A stretch of 64,000 nucleotides of DNA from Candidatus Kapaibacterium sp. (GTDB taxonomy: Bacteria > Bacteroidota > Ignavibacteria > Kapaibacteriales > UBA2268): positions 47,862 to 111,861 of the forward strand of contig JAPLFL010000031.1 in NCBI GenBank assembly GCA_026390695.1, read 5' to 3'. The position numbers were made by a program, and so were the translations under genes. The notes under the pieces were generated by a model. It did not search any database and was not told where the DNA came from. It was given only the letters and a program-made list of their open reading frames with translations. This document shows positions 1 through 9,212 of this stretch, piece after piece. The stretch's first letter is position 1. Each line of letters begins with the position of its first letter.

Positions 1-1141
1 TTACAAGTCCGCCTTGATTACTGAATTTTGCTATTGAAACCTGCCCAAGCAGCTCTGATTGCCCATTTGTGAACGCTCCGATTATTCTTCCATTCGGATC
101 AACCGAAAGACTCTTCAAATCACCAGATGTATAGCCATCACTTGCGATAGCTGTTGCATTTGATGTTTGTGCAAGATTTGTCATTCCAGCCATCAGATTT
201 GATGGATCGGATAGCTTGAGTGTGATTGCACTCGAAAATCTCGGAGCAGCTAATGAATTTGCATTATTCAAAGATGCACTGTCTAATTGATAACCGCCTG
301 CAGGAATGATCAAGGTACCATCCGGATTAAAATTAACTGGGACAGATATAGCCGCAGCAGCCGGTGAAACAGTTATTCCAACTGATTTTGCAGCAACCGA
401 ATCATTATCCAAATAAATATTCATACTGTATTGACCCGCTGCTGGAGCAGGTGGTCCGGCAGGTTTTGAAAAATGCAAATATAATGTATGTTTACCACCA
501 GCAGTATCAAATATATCAATACTTGTTTTTCTATCATTTGTCGCGCCAGCAACCATGTTTGTGTCCAAATTCCCTTGAACTGTCACATTTGTAGTTTGTG
601 TAGGTGCGGAAATGACATTAGGTGGGATATTTAAATTATGCACACCACCGGTTAGCATATTTGTATTGTAAGCCCCTTTTACAGCCAATCCGTTGTTCAT
701 TAGAACATTGTACCCCTGCAACAAAGCTCCTTGAGAATTGACAAGATTTCCGCTTTTATCTATGCTTATAGCGCCATCACGGGAATACATGCTTGTTCCG
801 TTCACATTATAAACAAAGAATCCGTCGCCCTGAAGAGCTAAGTCAAGCGGTCTGGATGTGGTTTCCATGGCTCCTTGTGAAAAATTATTTGTTGTTGCAA
901 CCAATTTGACACCAAGTCCTATTTCCTTTGGATCGGTGCCACCAAAGCCACTACCACTTAAATTTGCAGTAGGTGCACTACCATAATTATAAATCTGAGA
1001 TAATTGGTCAGCAAACTCACCTCTCATTGATTTGTAGCCGGTTGTGCTTGCATTTGCAATATTGTTTGAAATTACATCCATCTGCAACTGCTGTGCAATT
1101 AGAGAACTTGCACCTGAAGAAAGAGTGCGTGATAAACTCAT
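1..1141 (-). CDS. flgE: Flagellar hook protein FlgE, C-terminus cut by the window edge
   Basis: Structural subunit of the flagellar hook. The reverse-strand reading starts at ATG 1141-1139 with MSLSRTLSSGASSLIAQQ, followed by the NNIANASTTGYK motif typical of flagellar rod/hook proteins. The reading frame stays open to the left edge, about 380 residues. The central part, with ITVSP and a long insert after the PTQTTNVTVQGNL segment, fits the D2 domain of hook proteins rather than the shorter rod proteins FlgF and FlgG. A perfect Shine-Dalgarno sequence AGGAGGT lies at 1147-1153, six bases from the start, and fixes it. It is the last visible gene of the operon after flgD and the TIGR02530-type gene, the order seen in Bacillus-type and spirochaete-type operons. 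The 3' end lies outside the window. Confidence 0.93.
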   Translation of the reverse strand, partial: MSLSRTLSSGASSLIAQQLQMDVISNNIANASTTGYKSMRGEFADQLSQIYNYGSAPTANLSGSGFGGTDPKEIGLGVKLVATTNNFSQGAMETTSRPLDLALQGDGFFVYNVNGTSMYSRDGAISIDKSGNLVNSQGALLQGYNVLMNNGLAVKGAYNTNMLTGGVHNLNIPPNVISAPTQTTNVTVQGNLDTNMVAGATNDRKTSIDIFDTAGGKHTLYLHFSKPAGPPAPAAGQYSMNIYLDNDSVAAKSVGITVSPAAAAISVPVNFNPDGTLIIPAGGYQLDSASLNNANSLAAPRFSSAITLKLSDPSNLMAGMTNLAQTSNATAIASDGYTSGDLKSLSVDPNGRIIGAFTNGQSELLGQVSIAKFSNQGGLV

Positions 1142-1332
1142 AAAAAACCTCCTAAATTTTATAAAAAATATTTTCTTTCAAGTTTAACAGATTCTTCTGT
1201 CGTTCGGAATCTGCATCCAGCGCTTCAACCACTCAAGTTTATAAAGTTTGTAAGTTTTAAAGTTTATCAAAATCATCTAATTAAACTTTTCACTTTGCTC
1301 TAAGTTGCCGTCCAGCGCTTTAATTTATATTT

Positions 1333-1725
1333 TTAATTATTCAAAAAAACTACGGAATCAATATCTGTAATAATGTTTGATTCCAATTGGCCCTGATTCA
1401 CAGCCGTTATTATCGTTCTGTTAGGAATATTGATAATAAATGCTTTGTCATTCATCAAAGCAAGAGTTTGCTCTGATCCTTTATTTTCTGCTTGTTGTAC
1501 TGCATTTTCCAGTTTTATTAATTCATCAGGATTAAGAGAAATATCACGACTAATCATTCGAGTCTGAGCATGCCCGGAAAACTTGAGTTTGCTTATTTCC
1601 TGTTTAAAAACATCACTAAAAGAACCCTGATTCACAGTGGTTTTCGGAGCGTTATTATTTCTTTTTAACTCCGATATTCCTCCTGCCGGTACAAATGGTA
1701 GCCTTATTCCATCAATTTCTGACAT
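1333..1725 (-). CDS. Flagellar operon protein, TIGR02530 type
   Basis: Small 130-residue protein of the family found between flgD and flgE in many flagellar operons. The recognisable core is FSGHAQTRMISRDISLNP followed by a helix and a strand-rich end with INIPNRTIITAV. No signal peptide or membrane segment is present, so it should act in the cytoplasm. The family's biochemical role is not settled; its fixed place next to the hook-cap gene suggests a part in hook assembly or its timing, which is inference. It lies 12 bases after flgD and about 190 bases before flgE; that spacer holds two short copies of a TCCAGCGCTT-type sequence but no gene. Confidence 0.85.
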   Translation of the reverse strand: MSEIDGIRLPFVPAGGISELKRNNNAPKTTVNQGSFSDVFKQEISKLKFSGHAQTRMISRDISLNPDELIKLENAVQQAENKGSEQTLALMNDKAFIINIPNRTIITAVNQGQLESNIITDIDSVVFLNN

Positions 1726-1737
1726 AATTCCATCCGA

Positions 1738-2436
1738 TTAATTATTAGAAACATCCGAAATGTTAGCCAGTGGCACTTCTTGACCATTAATCACAAGAAC
1801 AGTCCCATCGGTTTTAAATCTGATAGCTTCGATTTTTCCATAAGTATAAGATTTTGAATTTATTGATCCGCCCGATCCATCGCTGCTTATAACAGAAAAA
1901 TTATAATTTCCTGCCGATACCACCGTACCATCGGAATTCTTTCCATCCCAGTTGATATTGTGATCTCCTCCGCTTAATTCTGATAATCCAAGAGGAATCG
2001 ATTTAACTAATTTCCCTTTGCTATCAGTGATTCTAATTTCACCATTCGCACCTTGAATAGGCATATTAAAGCCAATAGAAGCCGGACTGGAGCCATTAAA
2101 TGTAATGCTTGATGTTTCTGCTTTTGCAGTTTTGCCAAGCATTCCGGGTAATGCAGAATTGGAAATAGTTTGCGACAAAGCCTGATTAGACTTTCCCTGG
2201 CTATCAAGAAGAGTGTAAATATTGGTCAATTGCTCCAATTGAGAGAATTGAGCAAGTTGAGATGCAAATTCCTGATTATTATAAGGTTGAAGCGGGTTCT
2301 GACTTTTAAGTTGATAAGTGAGCAGCTTTAAGAACTGATCCTTACTGACTTGTGCATTGGAACCGGCTGCTGCTGTAATGCCGGTGCCTGGGCTTGTAGA
2401 TTGGGCTAATGCTTGAGTTATCAAAGCAACCTCCAT
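1738..2436 (-). CDS. flgD: Flagellar hook assembly (cap) protein FlgD
   Basis: FlgD forms the temporary cap on which hook subunits polymerise. The N-terminal third carries the family signature: FLKLLTYQLKSQNPLQP, then QEFASQLAQFSQLEQL. After a low-complexity linker the C-terminal part has the FlgD Ig-like/tudor-like fold, recognisable by INWDGKNSDGTVVSAGNY. The length of 232 residues is normal. It follows the C-terminal half of fliK, with about 50 bases between, and precedes the TIGR02530-type gene. It has no cleavable signal peptide, as expected for a substrate of the flagellar export gate. Confidence 0.95.
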   Translation of the reverse strand: MEVALITQALAQSTSPGTGITAAAGSNAQVSKDQFLKLLTYQLKSQNPLQPYNNQEFASQLAQFSQLEQLTNIYTLLDSQGKSNQALSQTISNSALPGMLGKTAKAETSSITFNGSSPASIGFNMPIQGANGEIRITDSKGKLVKSIPLGLSELSGGDHNINWDGKNSDGTVVSAGNYNFSVISSDGSGGSINSKSYTYGKIEAIRFKTDGTVLVINGQEVPLANISDVSNN

Positions 2437-2487
2437 GTTGATAATTTTAAATCCCGGGTAGAAACTTCCTTGTTTATTTAGCCCGGT

Positions 2488-4527
2488 TTATTTATTTTCC
2501 TCTTTCAAATTCTGAAACGACTTCACAAAATCTTTTCGTGCTTTTTCGTCGTCTTGACTTAAGCCGTTTCTTCTATTCTTTGAATTGCTCTCATCTTGCC
2601 AGGAATCCTTCAATTCTACCTCGATTTTATCGGATTGCAAGCCGTTTCCGGCAAGTTTTTCCTTCAAATCATTTATCTGTTGCCTTATATTCATCACAGC
2701 TTCTTTTGTTTCTGCCTTAATGTTTATATCGACAACATTCCCCTTAAGAGACATTTCTACAAAAACCGTACCAAGTGATTCAGGATTTAAAATTATTTTC
2801 GCCTGATAACTTGTTCCGTTAGTCATACTTGAAGCATAAGACCTGATTGTATTATTTAGTTCGTTTAAGTTTATTCGGACAGTATTTTCTTGATTATTTA
2901 CAATAATTTTCTCAATTTTTCCATCTTGACTATTTTTAATATCTTCTTTATTAACTATATTATCCAATGGATTAGGCTGTTCGAGGCTTCTACCTTGTTC
3001 ATTTTTGAAAAAATTCGTATTGCTTTCATTTTTTGATTGATTTTTACTTGGTTCGGCTGATTGGTCTGTTTTCGTTATTATCTTGTAATCATTTGATTTA
3101 TCATCTTTTAGGTATTCCTTCACATTCGGAGCTGGATTTTTTCCGGTAGCTAATGAAATACTTTGTCCTTTTGCGGAATTTGACAGCTCGTTAAGTTTTA
3201 TCAAATTTATATCCGGTTTTATTTCAAAATTTTTATTTTGCTCGGTAGAATCATTTTTATTCGAGTAATCAGTCTGATTTTTAAATGAAGAATATTCGCC
3301 ATCTTTTTTTATAAGGTTAATATTATCATCCAAATTTGAGCTTTCAGATCCTAAAAGTTTAATTGTCGGATTAATAATCGAATCCGAATTATCCTTATTT
3401 GTCTTTGTTTGTCCAAGAAGTTGATCAATTGCTTTATCTTGGCTTTGGATGCTTGTTTGAGAAAGCTGCTCAAATTTTAAATTATCAATATTTTTAACAG
3501 TATTATCAATTAAGACGCTCTCAGTGCTATTATTCTGATTTGCTAATTCCTTCTTCAATAAATTAATATTTATTGATAGACTATTATGCTCGGCTGGTGG
3601 CTGATCTATGCTGCTTTTTACAAAACTATTTTCATTCAAATTTATTAGAGAATCAGGGCTATTTCCCAATATTTTCGGATCAATAATGTTTATAGATTTA
3701 CTATTCCTTTGAGTTAAATTAAAGAGTAAATTTAAATCATTATCTGCAGCTACACTGCTTTTATTCCCATTCAAAGTATTAATTTTAATTTTAATTACAT
3801 CCTTATCAAAAGGTAAAATAGTCCCAAAATTCAAATTTTTATTATCGGTCAATATTAGCTTTTTTGAATCATTTATAGGATTATTTATATTAGAAATACC
3901 CTGATCAGTCCTTAACTCTTGAGGTATTGAGTTCAGATTATTTTTATTGATAACTGCCTTGGGATCTTTATTTTTTGTAATTTGGTCTGTTTCATCATTT
4001 GAAATATTTTGTCCCACATTTGTCAAATCATTGACAGAACCTGATAATTTATTTGTCAAAATTCCACCTGAAATTCTTTTGGATCCACTAAATCCCAAAT
4101 AAGCATTTTGCTGATCCACAATAGCTTTCTGAAATTTTTGATATGGAATTGGCTCATAAGTGTTTTCTGGATTTTGTTCACCATTATTAGCTAACAGATC
4201 ATCTATTTGATTCATCTGCGATACAGTTTGAGGCACGACAGTTAGAGTAGCAGCTATTGATTCGCTTGGGACTAAGTTCTCTTCTACTTGATTTTTTAAT
4301 GATTGATCATTTTTAATTGGCTTTTCCTCTGACTTTAAATCAGAGGATTCTACTATTGTCCTTGCTTTATTATCAGAAATTATTTCTTTCTTTTTCAGTT
4401 TTAATCCTCCTGCCGCCACTTTCGGTAAGTCATCAGTGATTGGTTCTGTTGCCGGCTTTTCTGTTACTGTTTGATTTTCTACAGATTTTACTTCAATCGA
4501 TACTTTCTGTTCCGCTCCTGCCGCCAT
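2488..4527 (-). CDS. fliK: Hook-length control protein FliK, C-terminal part (frameshifted off its N-terminus)
   Basis: C-terminal portion of FliK, the molecular ruler and export-specificity switch. The last 150 residues hold the conserved FliK/Flg_hook domain, with IILNPESLGTVFVEMSLKG, a helix and LQSDKIEVELKD. The rest is Asn/Ser/Lys-rich and poorly conserved, as in the ruler section of FliK. The Met at 4527 is not a credible native start. It is an internal codon of a 36-residue repeat, and the same frame stays open upstream through 4549 and beyond. The true upstream part is the ORF at 4545-5684 in another frame. An exact 11-bp tandem duplication at 4554-4575 separates the two frames. Without the extra copy, one protein of about 1,060 residues would result. 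Confidence 0.82.
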   Translation of the reverse strand: MAAGAEQKVSIEVKSVENQTVTEKPATEPITDDLPKVAAGGLKLKKKEIISDNKARTIVESSDLKSEEKPIKNDQSLKNQVEENLVPSESIAATLTVVPQTVSQMNQIDDLLANNGEQNPENTYEPIPYQKFQKAIVDQQNAYLGFSGSKRISGGILTNKLSGSVNDLTNVGQNISNDETDQITKNKDPKAVINKNNLNSIPQELRTDQGISNINNPINDSKKLILTDNKNLNFGTILPFDKDVIKIKINTLNGNKSSVAADNDLNLLFNLTQRNSKSINIIDPKILGNSPDSLINLNENSFVKSSIDQPPAEHNSLSININLLKKELANQNNSTESVLIDNTVKNIDNLKFEQLSQTSIQSQDKAIDQLLGQTKTNKDNSDSIINPTIKLLGSESSNLDDNINLIKKDGEYSSFKNQTDYSNKNDSTEQNKNFEIKPDINLIKLNELSNSAKGQSISLATGKNPAPNVKEYLKDDKSNDYKIITKTDQSAEPSKNQSKNESNTNFFKNEQGRSLEQPNPLDNIVNKEDIKNSQDGKIEKIIVNNQENTVRINLNELNNTIRSYASSMTNGTSYQAKIILNPESLGTVFVEMSLKGNVVDINIKAETKEAVMNIRQQINDLKEKLAGNGLQSDKIEVELKDSWQDESNSKNRRNGLSQDDEKARKDFVKSFQNLKEENK

Positions 4528-4668
4528 TTTCGGTAAGTCTTCAGTTATTGGTTCTGTTGCCGGCCTGTTGCCGGCTTTTCTGTTACTGTTTGATTTTCTA
4601 CAAATTTTACTTCAATCGATACTTTCTGTTCCGCTCCTGCCGCCATTTTCGGTAAGTCTTCAGTTATT
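4411..4668. repeat. 108-bp in-frame tandem repeat in fliK with an 11-bp tandem duplication
   Basis: The stretch starting GGTTCTGTTGCCGGC occurs at 4442 and again at 4550, exactly 108 bases (36 codons) apart. A diverged third start is at 4669, which is 119 bases later. A partial degenerate copy lies at about 4411-4441. The extra 11 bases of the 4550 unit are an exact second copy of CTGTTGCCGGC (4554-4564 and 4565-4575). Eleven is not a multiple of three, so this duplication alone shifts the frame between the two halves of fliK. Confidence 0.95.
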
Positions 4669-5684
4669 GGTTCTTTCGTTGGTTTATCCGTTATGGCTTT
4701 AATATTTTCAGGATAAACTTTAGCAGATATTCCTTCTATCGCCTTTGCAGCGGGTTTTGTTGATTGTGAAATAGTGGTTAAACTAATTAATTGATCATTG
4801 TCCGAATTTGAAATCTCTGTTTTGAATGCTTTAATTCCATTCGTATTCTCGGTAATAGCTACCAAAGCATCGGGAACTAATTTTAAAGCGTCCGATTGAT
4901 CAGTTTTTCCTGAATTTATATACTTAGCTTTTTCGTTATTTTCTTTAACATCGGGATCTGATACTGTCTCGGCTTGTCCGGATAGTGCTTCAAAAGAGGC
5001 TATGAGTTTAGCTAAATCAAATTTATTAGATGAATTTTTACTGCCTATTACATTTTTCTCTATTTGATTTATTATTTTCCCAAGACCTTCCAGTGGTTCT
5101 TTCTGACTACTTTTACTATTAACAAGAGCCTCTATTGCAGCATTCAATTCATTGACATTTGCAATATTTTCAGAGTTAAAATTCAAATAAACTGAATCTA
5201 AATTTACTAAATTCCCTATTTTAAAAGAATCTGGAATACCTTGAATATTATTATTGTTAACAAACTTCTCAGAAAAAAATAACTTATTAATTAAATTCTG
5301 GTTCAGTTCATTTTTTGAATTAACAGGCAATTGAATATCTTTTTGAACTATTATTTCAGTTAGATTATTAGTAGGTTCATCAACAATATTCTCAGATTTT
5401 ACAGAGCTACTTGCCTCTGATTGCGCTGCTGGATTGACTAAATCGGAGCTAATACTTAAATTTTCTTTATTGACTTTTTGAAACACCAATAACTGAACAA
5501 GCGAAATTTTATTCGTCTGTGCAGTTTCTGTTTGAAGTAATTGAGAAAATGAATCAGCCTTGGTAGCTAAGTTCGGGGCTGTTGATCCTGTTTCTATCGT
5601 TCCAGAATCGAAGATTATTTTGTTTACTAAATCAGTCGAAATGTTCGACTTTGACGAGCCAACATCCATTTGTGCATCCTGCAA
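4545..5684 (-). CDS. fliK: FliK N-terminal part, ends early by frameshift
   Basis: This is the N-terminal ruler section of the same fliK gene whose C-terminal domain is encoded at 2488-4527. The 379 residues are Asn/Ser/Lys-rich and low in complexity, beginning MQDAQMDVGSSKSN, and contain no recognisable domain, as usual for FliK N-termini. Near its end it reads the 36-residue repeat (EPITEDLPKMAAGAEQK...) found again at the start of the downstream ORF. It then runs into the 11-bp duplication, leaves frame with GRQQNQ and stops at 4545. As written, this product lacks the substrate-switch domain. It follows the MotE-like gene in the operon. The break could be a real mutation, a phase-variable switch or an assembly error; the sequence alone cannot decide. 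Confidence 0.78.
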   Translation of the reverse strand: MQDAQMDVGSSKSNISTDLVNKIIFDSGTIETGSTAPNLATKADSFSQLLQTETAQTNKISLVQLLVFQKVNKENLSISSDLVNPAAQSEASSSVKSENIVDEPTNNLTEIIVQKDIQLPVNSKNELNQNLINKLFFSEKFVNNNNIQGIPDSFKIGNLVNLDSVYLNFNSENIANVNELNAAIEALVNSKSSQKEPLEGLGKIINQIEKNVIGSKNSSNKFDLAKLIASFEALSGQAETVSDPDVKENNEKAKYINSGKTDQSDALKLVPDALVAITENTNGIKAFKTEISNSDNDQLISLTTISQSTKPAAKAIEGISAKVYPENIKAITDKPTKEPITEDLPKMAAGAEQKVSIEVKFVENQTVTEKPATGRQQNQ

Positions 5685-5731
5685 ATATTTACAAAATTTA
5701 GCGGGACATCTCCGGTCAACCGCTAAAAACT

Positions 5732-6430
5732 CTAATCATTCGACGAGAGTAGCAAAATTGCTGCCGCTCGTTCAGGTAACATGCTTTCAATTACCTTGCC
5801 AGCTTTTTTCTTTTGCATGAGTTTTAATATTTTTGCAGCATCGCGCTCATCTATTTGCTCCAGTATCCGAGCTACATCCGAAGGATTGGAATTATTGTAA
5901 ATCTTTGCAAAATAAGTAAAATTCTTATTTTCAATAGTATCGTTCTTTGCCTGAATTAATTTTTCCTGATCATCTATTTTTTTTCTTGATAAATCATTAT
6001 TCGATTTTAACGATTTATTAGTAATGTTCACTTTTGTGAGTGAATCAATCAGAAAATTATTTGTTTTTCTAACCTCTGCTAATGTTCCATGAACTTTGTT
6101 GATTGAATCCTGATAATGTTTTGTTGTTTTCCAAACAAAATTGACTGAGTCCAGCATTTTCTGGTTTAATTTTTTTAATGAATCAATTTGAGAGAACAGT
6201 TTTGGTTTTTCATTTATGCTCTGCTCCATCTGTTTTAACTTTAACTCATTGATTTTCATTAAATTTTCAACATACAAGGTGTCTTGTTTGGATTGAAGTG
6301 AGTCTTTTTTCTTTCCGTTAAATCCGATTAAATGAGGATAATATTTTACAACTACAGCTCCCCCAATTAACAGAAATGAAAAAGTTAAAGTTATTATTAC
6401 TATTAAAATTATTACTGATTTTATATTCAT
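5732..6430 (-). CDS. MgtE-N-domain flagellar operon protein, MotE/YlxF-like
   Basis: A 232-residue protein with one N-terminal membrane segment (residues about 5-30, VIILIVIITLTFSFLLIGG), a long charged coiled coil, and a C-terminal domain of about 60 residues. That domain, with NPSDVARILEQIDERDAAKI and MLPERAAAIL, matches the MgtE intracellular N-domain found in MotE and in the Bacillus operon protein YlxF. The place between fliJ and fliK is the YlxF position. The C-terminal domain should lie in the periplasm, where MotE-type proteins chaperone a motility component; that role is inferred from the family. Assigning the exact orthologue is less certain than the domain call. Confidence 0.75.
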   Translation of the reverse strand: MNIKSVIILIVIITLTFSFLLIGGAVVVKYYPHLIGFNGKKKDSLQSKQDTLYVENLMKINELKLKQMEQSINEKPKLFSQIDSLKKLNQKMLDSVNFVWKTTKHYQDSINKVHGTLAEVRKTNNFLIDSLTKVNITNKSLKSNNDLSRKKIDDQEKLIQAKNDTIENKNFTYFAKIYNNSNPSDVARILEQIDERDAAKILKLMQKKKAGKVIESMLPERAAAILLLSSND

Positions 6431-6497
6431 TTAAATTTTTTATTTGCCTACACATTCCATTTGGAATTTATCGGCATTTTAGATCAAATCTAAAGAA

Positions 6498-6932
6498 TTA
6501 TTGATTTTTTAAGTAAATATTTATTCCAATCTCATCAAGAATCATTGATTCTTCTTTATCAATTATGTTTTTGTATTCCGCAAATTTCTTTTCTTTTAGT
6601 TTATCAATTATTTTTTCCTGCTTCTGAGCATCTGTAAGTTCTTTTCTTTTAAACTCTTCAATTTCCATTAATTGATGTTTTTCGTACTCAAGACGTTTTA
6701 TTTCCTCAACAACATAACTTTTATGGTGCTGGTATGCTTGAAGATCGGCTACTTTTGTGCTTTTTGGTGAGTTTGTGTTTAAAGATTTATGGTATTCTTG
6801 TTGATTTTCTATTTCATTTTCTTTATTATGTCGTAAAAAAGCAACCTGATTCAGAGCTTCTTTTGCCAGATCAGCTTTATGTGTACGAAGTTTATGAATC
6901 GTATCTAAATTAAATATAAATTTCTTAGCCAA
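6498..6932 (-). CDS. fliJ: Flagellar export protein FliJ
   Basis: FliJ is the coiled-coil stalk of the flagellar export ATPase, resembling the gamma subunit of F1. This 144-residue protein is almost wholly predicted coiled coil. It begins MAKKFIFNLDTIHKLRTHKA, close to the FliJ N-terminal pattern (F..L..v..lR...e..A), and is rich in Lys and Glu. It lies directly after fliI, the classic order. No signal peptide or membrane segment is visible, fitting a cytoplasmic protein. FliJ sequences diverge widely, so position carries much of the assignment. Confidence 0.85.
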   Translation of the reverse strand: MAKKFIFNLDTIHKLRTHKADLAKEALNQVAFLRHNKENEIENQQEYHKSLNTNSPKSTKVADLQAYQHHKSYVVEEIKRLEYEKHQLMEIEEFKRKELTDAQKQEKIIDKLKEKKFAEYKNIIDKEESMILDEIGINIYLKNQ

Positions 6933-6987
6933 GTTATTTTAATTATTAATGTTCAATGATTTATGGTTAATGCGACAGAACTGGTAA

Positions 6988-8307
6988 TTATTCTAAAATT
7001 TTCTTTATGAGATTCAGTGAATCATCAAAGTTCATTGCTTCATCAATTTTTTGTTTTAAATAAAGGTTAATTTTATCCATTAAATTAATGGCCATGTCAA
7101 TTTTCGGATTTGTCCCCTTTTGATACGCACCAACACTGATTAAATCTTCAGCACCGCGATAAACAGCTAATAATTCCTTAATCTTTTGAGCTGTCGTATA
7201 GTGATCGGGTGAAATAATATCATTCATTACTCTACTAACTGATTCAAGTATGTCAATAGCTGGATAATGGCCCATTGTAGCCAGTTTACGTGTTAGAACT
7301 ATATGTCCGTCTAATATACCGCGAGCTGCATCTGCAATCGGCTCATTCATGTCATCACCTTCAACAAGAACAGTATAAAGACCTGTAATAGAGCCTAATT
7401 CGGAAGTTCCTGCCCTCTCCATCGTTTTCTGCAAGAGGCTAAAAACACTCGGTGTGTAACCTTTAGTAGTGGGTGGTTCACCGATCGTTAATCCAACTTC
7501 ACGCTGTGCCATTGCAAGTCTGGTAGCAGAATCCATCATAAACATTACATCAAGTCCTTTATCACGGAAGAACTCTGCAATCGAAGTTGCTACTAAAGCA
7601 GCTTTAACCCTTACCAGAGGCGGCGAATCACTTGTTGCGACGATTATTATCGAACGTTTCAACCCTTCCGCACCCAGGTCTTTCTCAATAAATTCTTTAA
7701 CCTCCCTGCCACGTTCACCTATTAAAGCAATTATATTAATATCAGCCGATGTATTGCGGGCAATCATTCCAAGCAGGGTTGATTTACCAACGCCAGAACC
7801 TGCAAAAATACCAACTCTTTGTCCTTTTCCTAAGGAAAGTAATGAATCAATGGCTCTAATTCCAGTTGTAACAGGTTTCTTGATTCTCATCCTGTCAAGC
7901 GGATTCGGAGCCTGACTATAAATCGAACGCTGGTATTCAACTCTTATACTGCTTTTATGATCAATCGGTTCTCCCAGACCATTTAATATCCTGCCCAAAA
8001 GTGAATCTCCAACTCCAATAGTCAAATGTTTATCAAGAGCAACTATCTCCATACCCGGAGCTATATCCGTCATCTCTCCCAAAACCATCGACAGAATTCT
8101 ATTATCACGAAAACCGACAATTTCAGATTTACTTACTTCTACACCTGCTTTAGTACGAATTGAACAAATCTCACCTATCGGGGCTTTAGGTCCATCACTT
8201 TCTATGACCAAACCAATAAGCTGAGTGATTCTACCGCTAATTCTATAAGGATTTGAAGCCAGAACAGCAGGTTTAATTTTTCGTCGTATAAGCTGTGTAG
8301 TTATCAA
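6988..8307 (-). CDS. fliI: Flagellum-specific ATPase FliI
   Basis: FliI powers the flagellar type III export apparatus. The 439-residue length is typical. The Walker A motif GIFAGSGVGKSTLLG lies at about residues 166-180. The Walker B region is around LDVMFMMDSATRLAMAQREV, and GEPPTTKGYTPSVFSLLQK follows as in all FliI/T3SS ATPases. The start used is TTG at 8307. The encoded N-terminus (ITTQLIRRKIKP) continues straight into the conserved GRITQLIGLVIES beta-barrel domain, and no better start is visible. The gene begins 17 bases after the fliH stop, so the two should be co-translated. FliH is its negative regulator and FliJ its stalk, both immediate neighbours. Confidence 0.96.
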   Translation of the reverse strand: MITTQLIRRKIKPAVLASNPYRISGRITQLIGLVIESDGPKAPIGEICSIRTKAGVEVSKSEIVGFRDNRILSMVLGEMTDIAPGMEIVALDKHLTIGVGDSLLGRILNGLGEPIDHKSSIRVEYQRSIYSQAPNPLDRMRIKKPVTTGIRAIDSLLSLGKGQRVGIFAGSGVGKSTLLGMIARNTSADINIIALIGERGREVKEFIEKDLGAEGLKRSIIIVATSDSPPLVRVKAALVATSIAEFFRDKGLDVMFMMDSATRLAMAQREVGLTIGEPPTTKGYTPSVFSLLQKTMERAGTSELGSITGLYTVLVEGDDMNEPIADAARGILDGHIVLTRKLATMGHYPAIDILESVSRVMNDIISPDHYTTAQKIKELLAVYRGAEDLISVGAYQKGTNPKIDMAINLMDKINLYLKQKIDEAMNFDDSLNLIKKILE

Positions 8308-8324
8308 TTGTTAATGTTTAATGA

Positions 8325-9194
8325 TTAATTACCGCTGAAGTTTATTTCATCCTGAACCGATGGTAAGGCTAAAGAATGGTTAATAGAATATTTTATTTGG
8401 TTTAATTGTGTTTGTAAACGAGCATCAATAGATCCGGCTGATGTTTCGATCACACAATCGTTCTTTTCCAGTGAAACGTCCCCTGAAATAACTATTTGAT
8501 CAGCCTTGTCAATTTCAGGAACCAGAGCAGCCCTTGCATCAAATAAAATTTTAACATTATCGGGATGAACACGAATTTTAAAAATAATATCGTTATTCAA
8601 AGTTGAAATTGCTTTTTTAGCTTGATTAACAATTTCCAAAGAATTTTCGTGCATTTCATGACCTAAAATATGTTCAGCAACGATAATAGCAAGCTCTCCA
8701 AGTGATTCTTCAAAATTTCTAAGAGATTCCCGATAACTTTTTTGCAATTTTTCAGAAATACTGTCAAAATTAATAATATTAGTATGGAATGCCTCCAATT
8801 CCTGATTGAAAGACCCTATCATGGCTTCTTTTCCATCTTTAAATCCAAGATCATAAGCATTTTGAACTTCGGCTTGAACAATAGATAATGGTAATGACTC
8901 TTCAGGAATTTTCTTTAAAGATATTTCTATTGGTTTATCAACATTAGAAATTGTAAATTCCTCAGTGAAGAGAACTCTTTTCTCAATCTTAGCAGCTTCA
9001 GCAGCAGCACGCTCTTCCTCTTGCAAACGTTCATACTCTTCTCGAATTTTAACTTGCTCTTCGTTAAATTTTTGAATTTGAATTCTCTCCTCAGCCAAAC
9101 GACGCTTCATTACCTCAGTTTGGATAAGATCCTTTGAGCGAATTATTCTGACAGTATTAACAATTTTTGGTATTTTAACCTGAATTTGAGCCAC
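8325..9194 (-). CDS. fliH: Flagellar assembly protein FliH
   Basis: FliH binds and restrains the export ATPase FliI and docks it on the C-ring. The protein has 289 residues. It has an N-terminal basic segment, a long Glu/Ala-rich coiled coil (about residues 30-80, RLQEEERAAAEAAKIEKR) and a C-terminal FliH/NolV-type domain. That domain includes LGELAIIVAEHILGHEM and the final VHPDNVKILFDARA / GDVSLEKNDCVIET pattern shared with V-ATPase subunit E-like proteins. The start codon is GTG at 9194-9192. It lies between fliG and fliI in the canonical order, with 18 bases to fliG. Confidence 0.93.
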   Translation of the reverse strand: MAQIQVKIPKIVNTVRIIRSKDLIQTEVMKRRLAEERIQIQKFNEEQVKIREEYERLQEEERAAAEAAKIEKRVLFTEEFTISNVDKPIEISLKKIPEESLPLSIVQAEVQNAYDLGFKDGKEAMIGSFNQELEAFHTNIINFDSISEKLQKSYRESLRNFEESLGELAIIVAEHILGHEMHENSLEIVNQAKKAISTLNNDIIFKIRVHPDNVKILFDARAALVPEIDKADQIVISGDVSLEKNDCVIETSAGSIDARLQTQLNQIKYSINHSLALPSVQDEINFSGN

Positions 9195-9212
9195 TTCTGC
9201 GATTTTCTAATA

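Noticed and set aside
4440..4655. Plus-strand Leu-rich small protein
   Set aside because: It is the antisense of the fliK 108-bp repeat.
7469..7915. A 148-residue plus-strand protein
   Set aside because: Lies wholly antisense to fliI, which has intact motifs.
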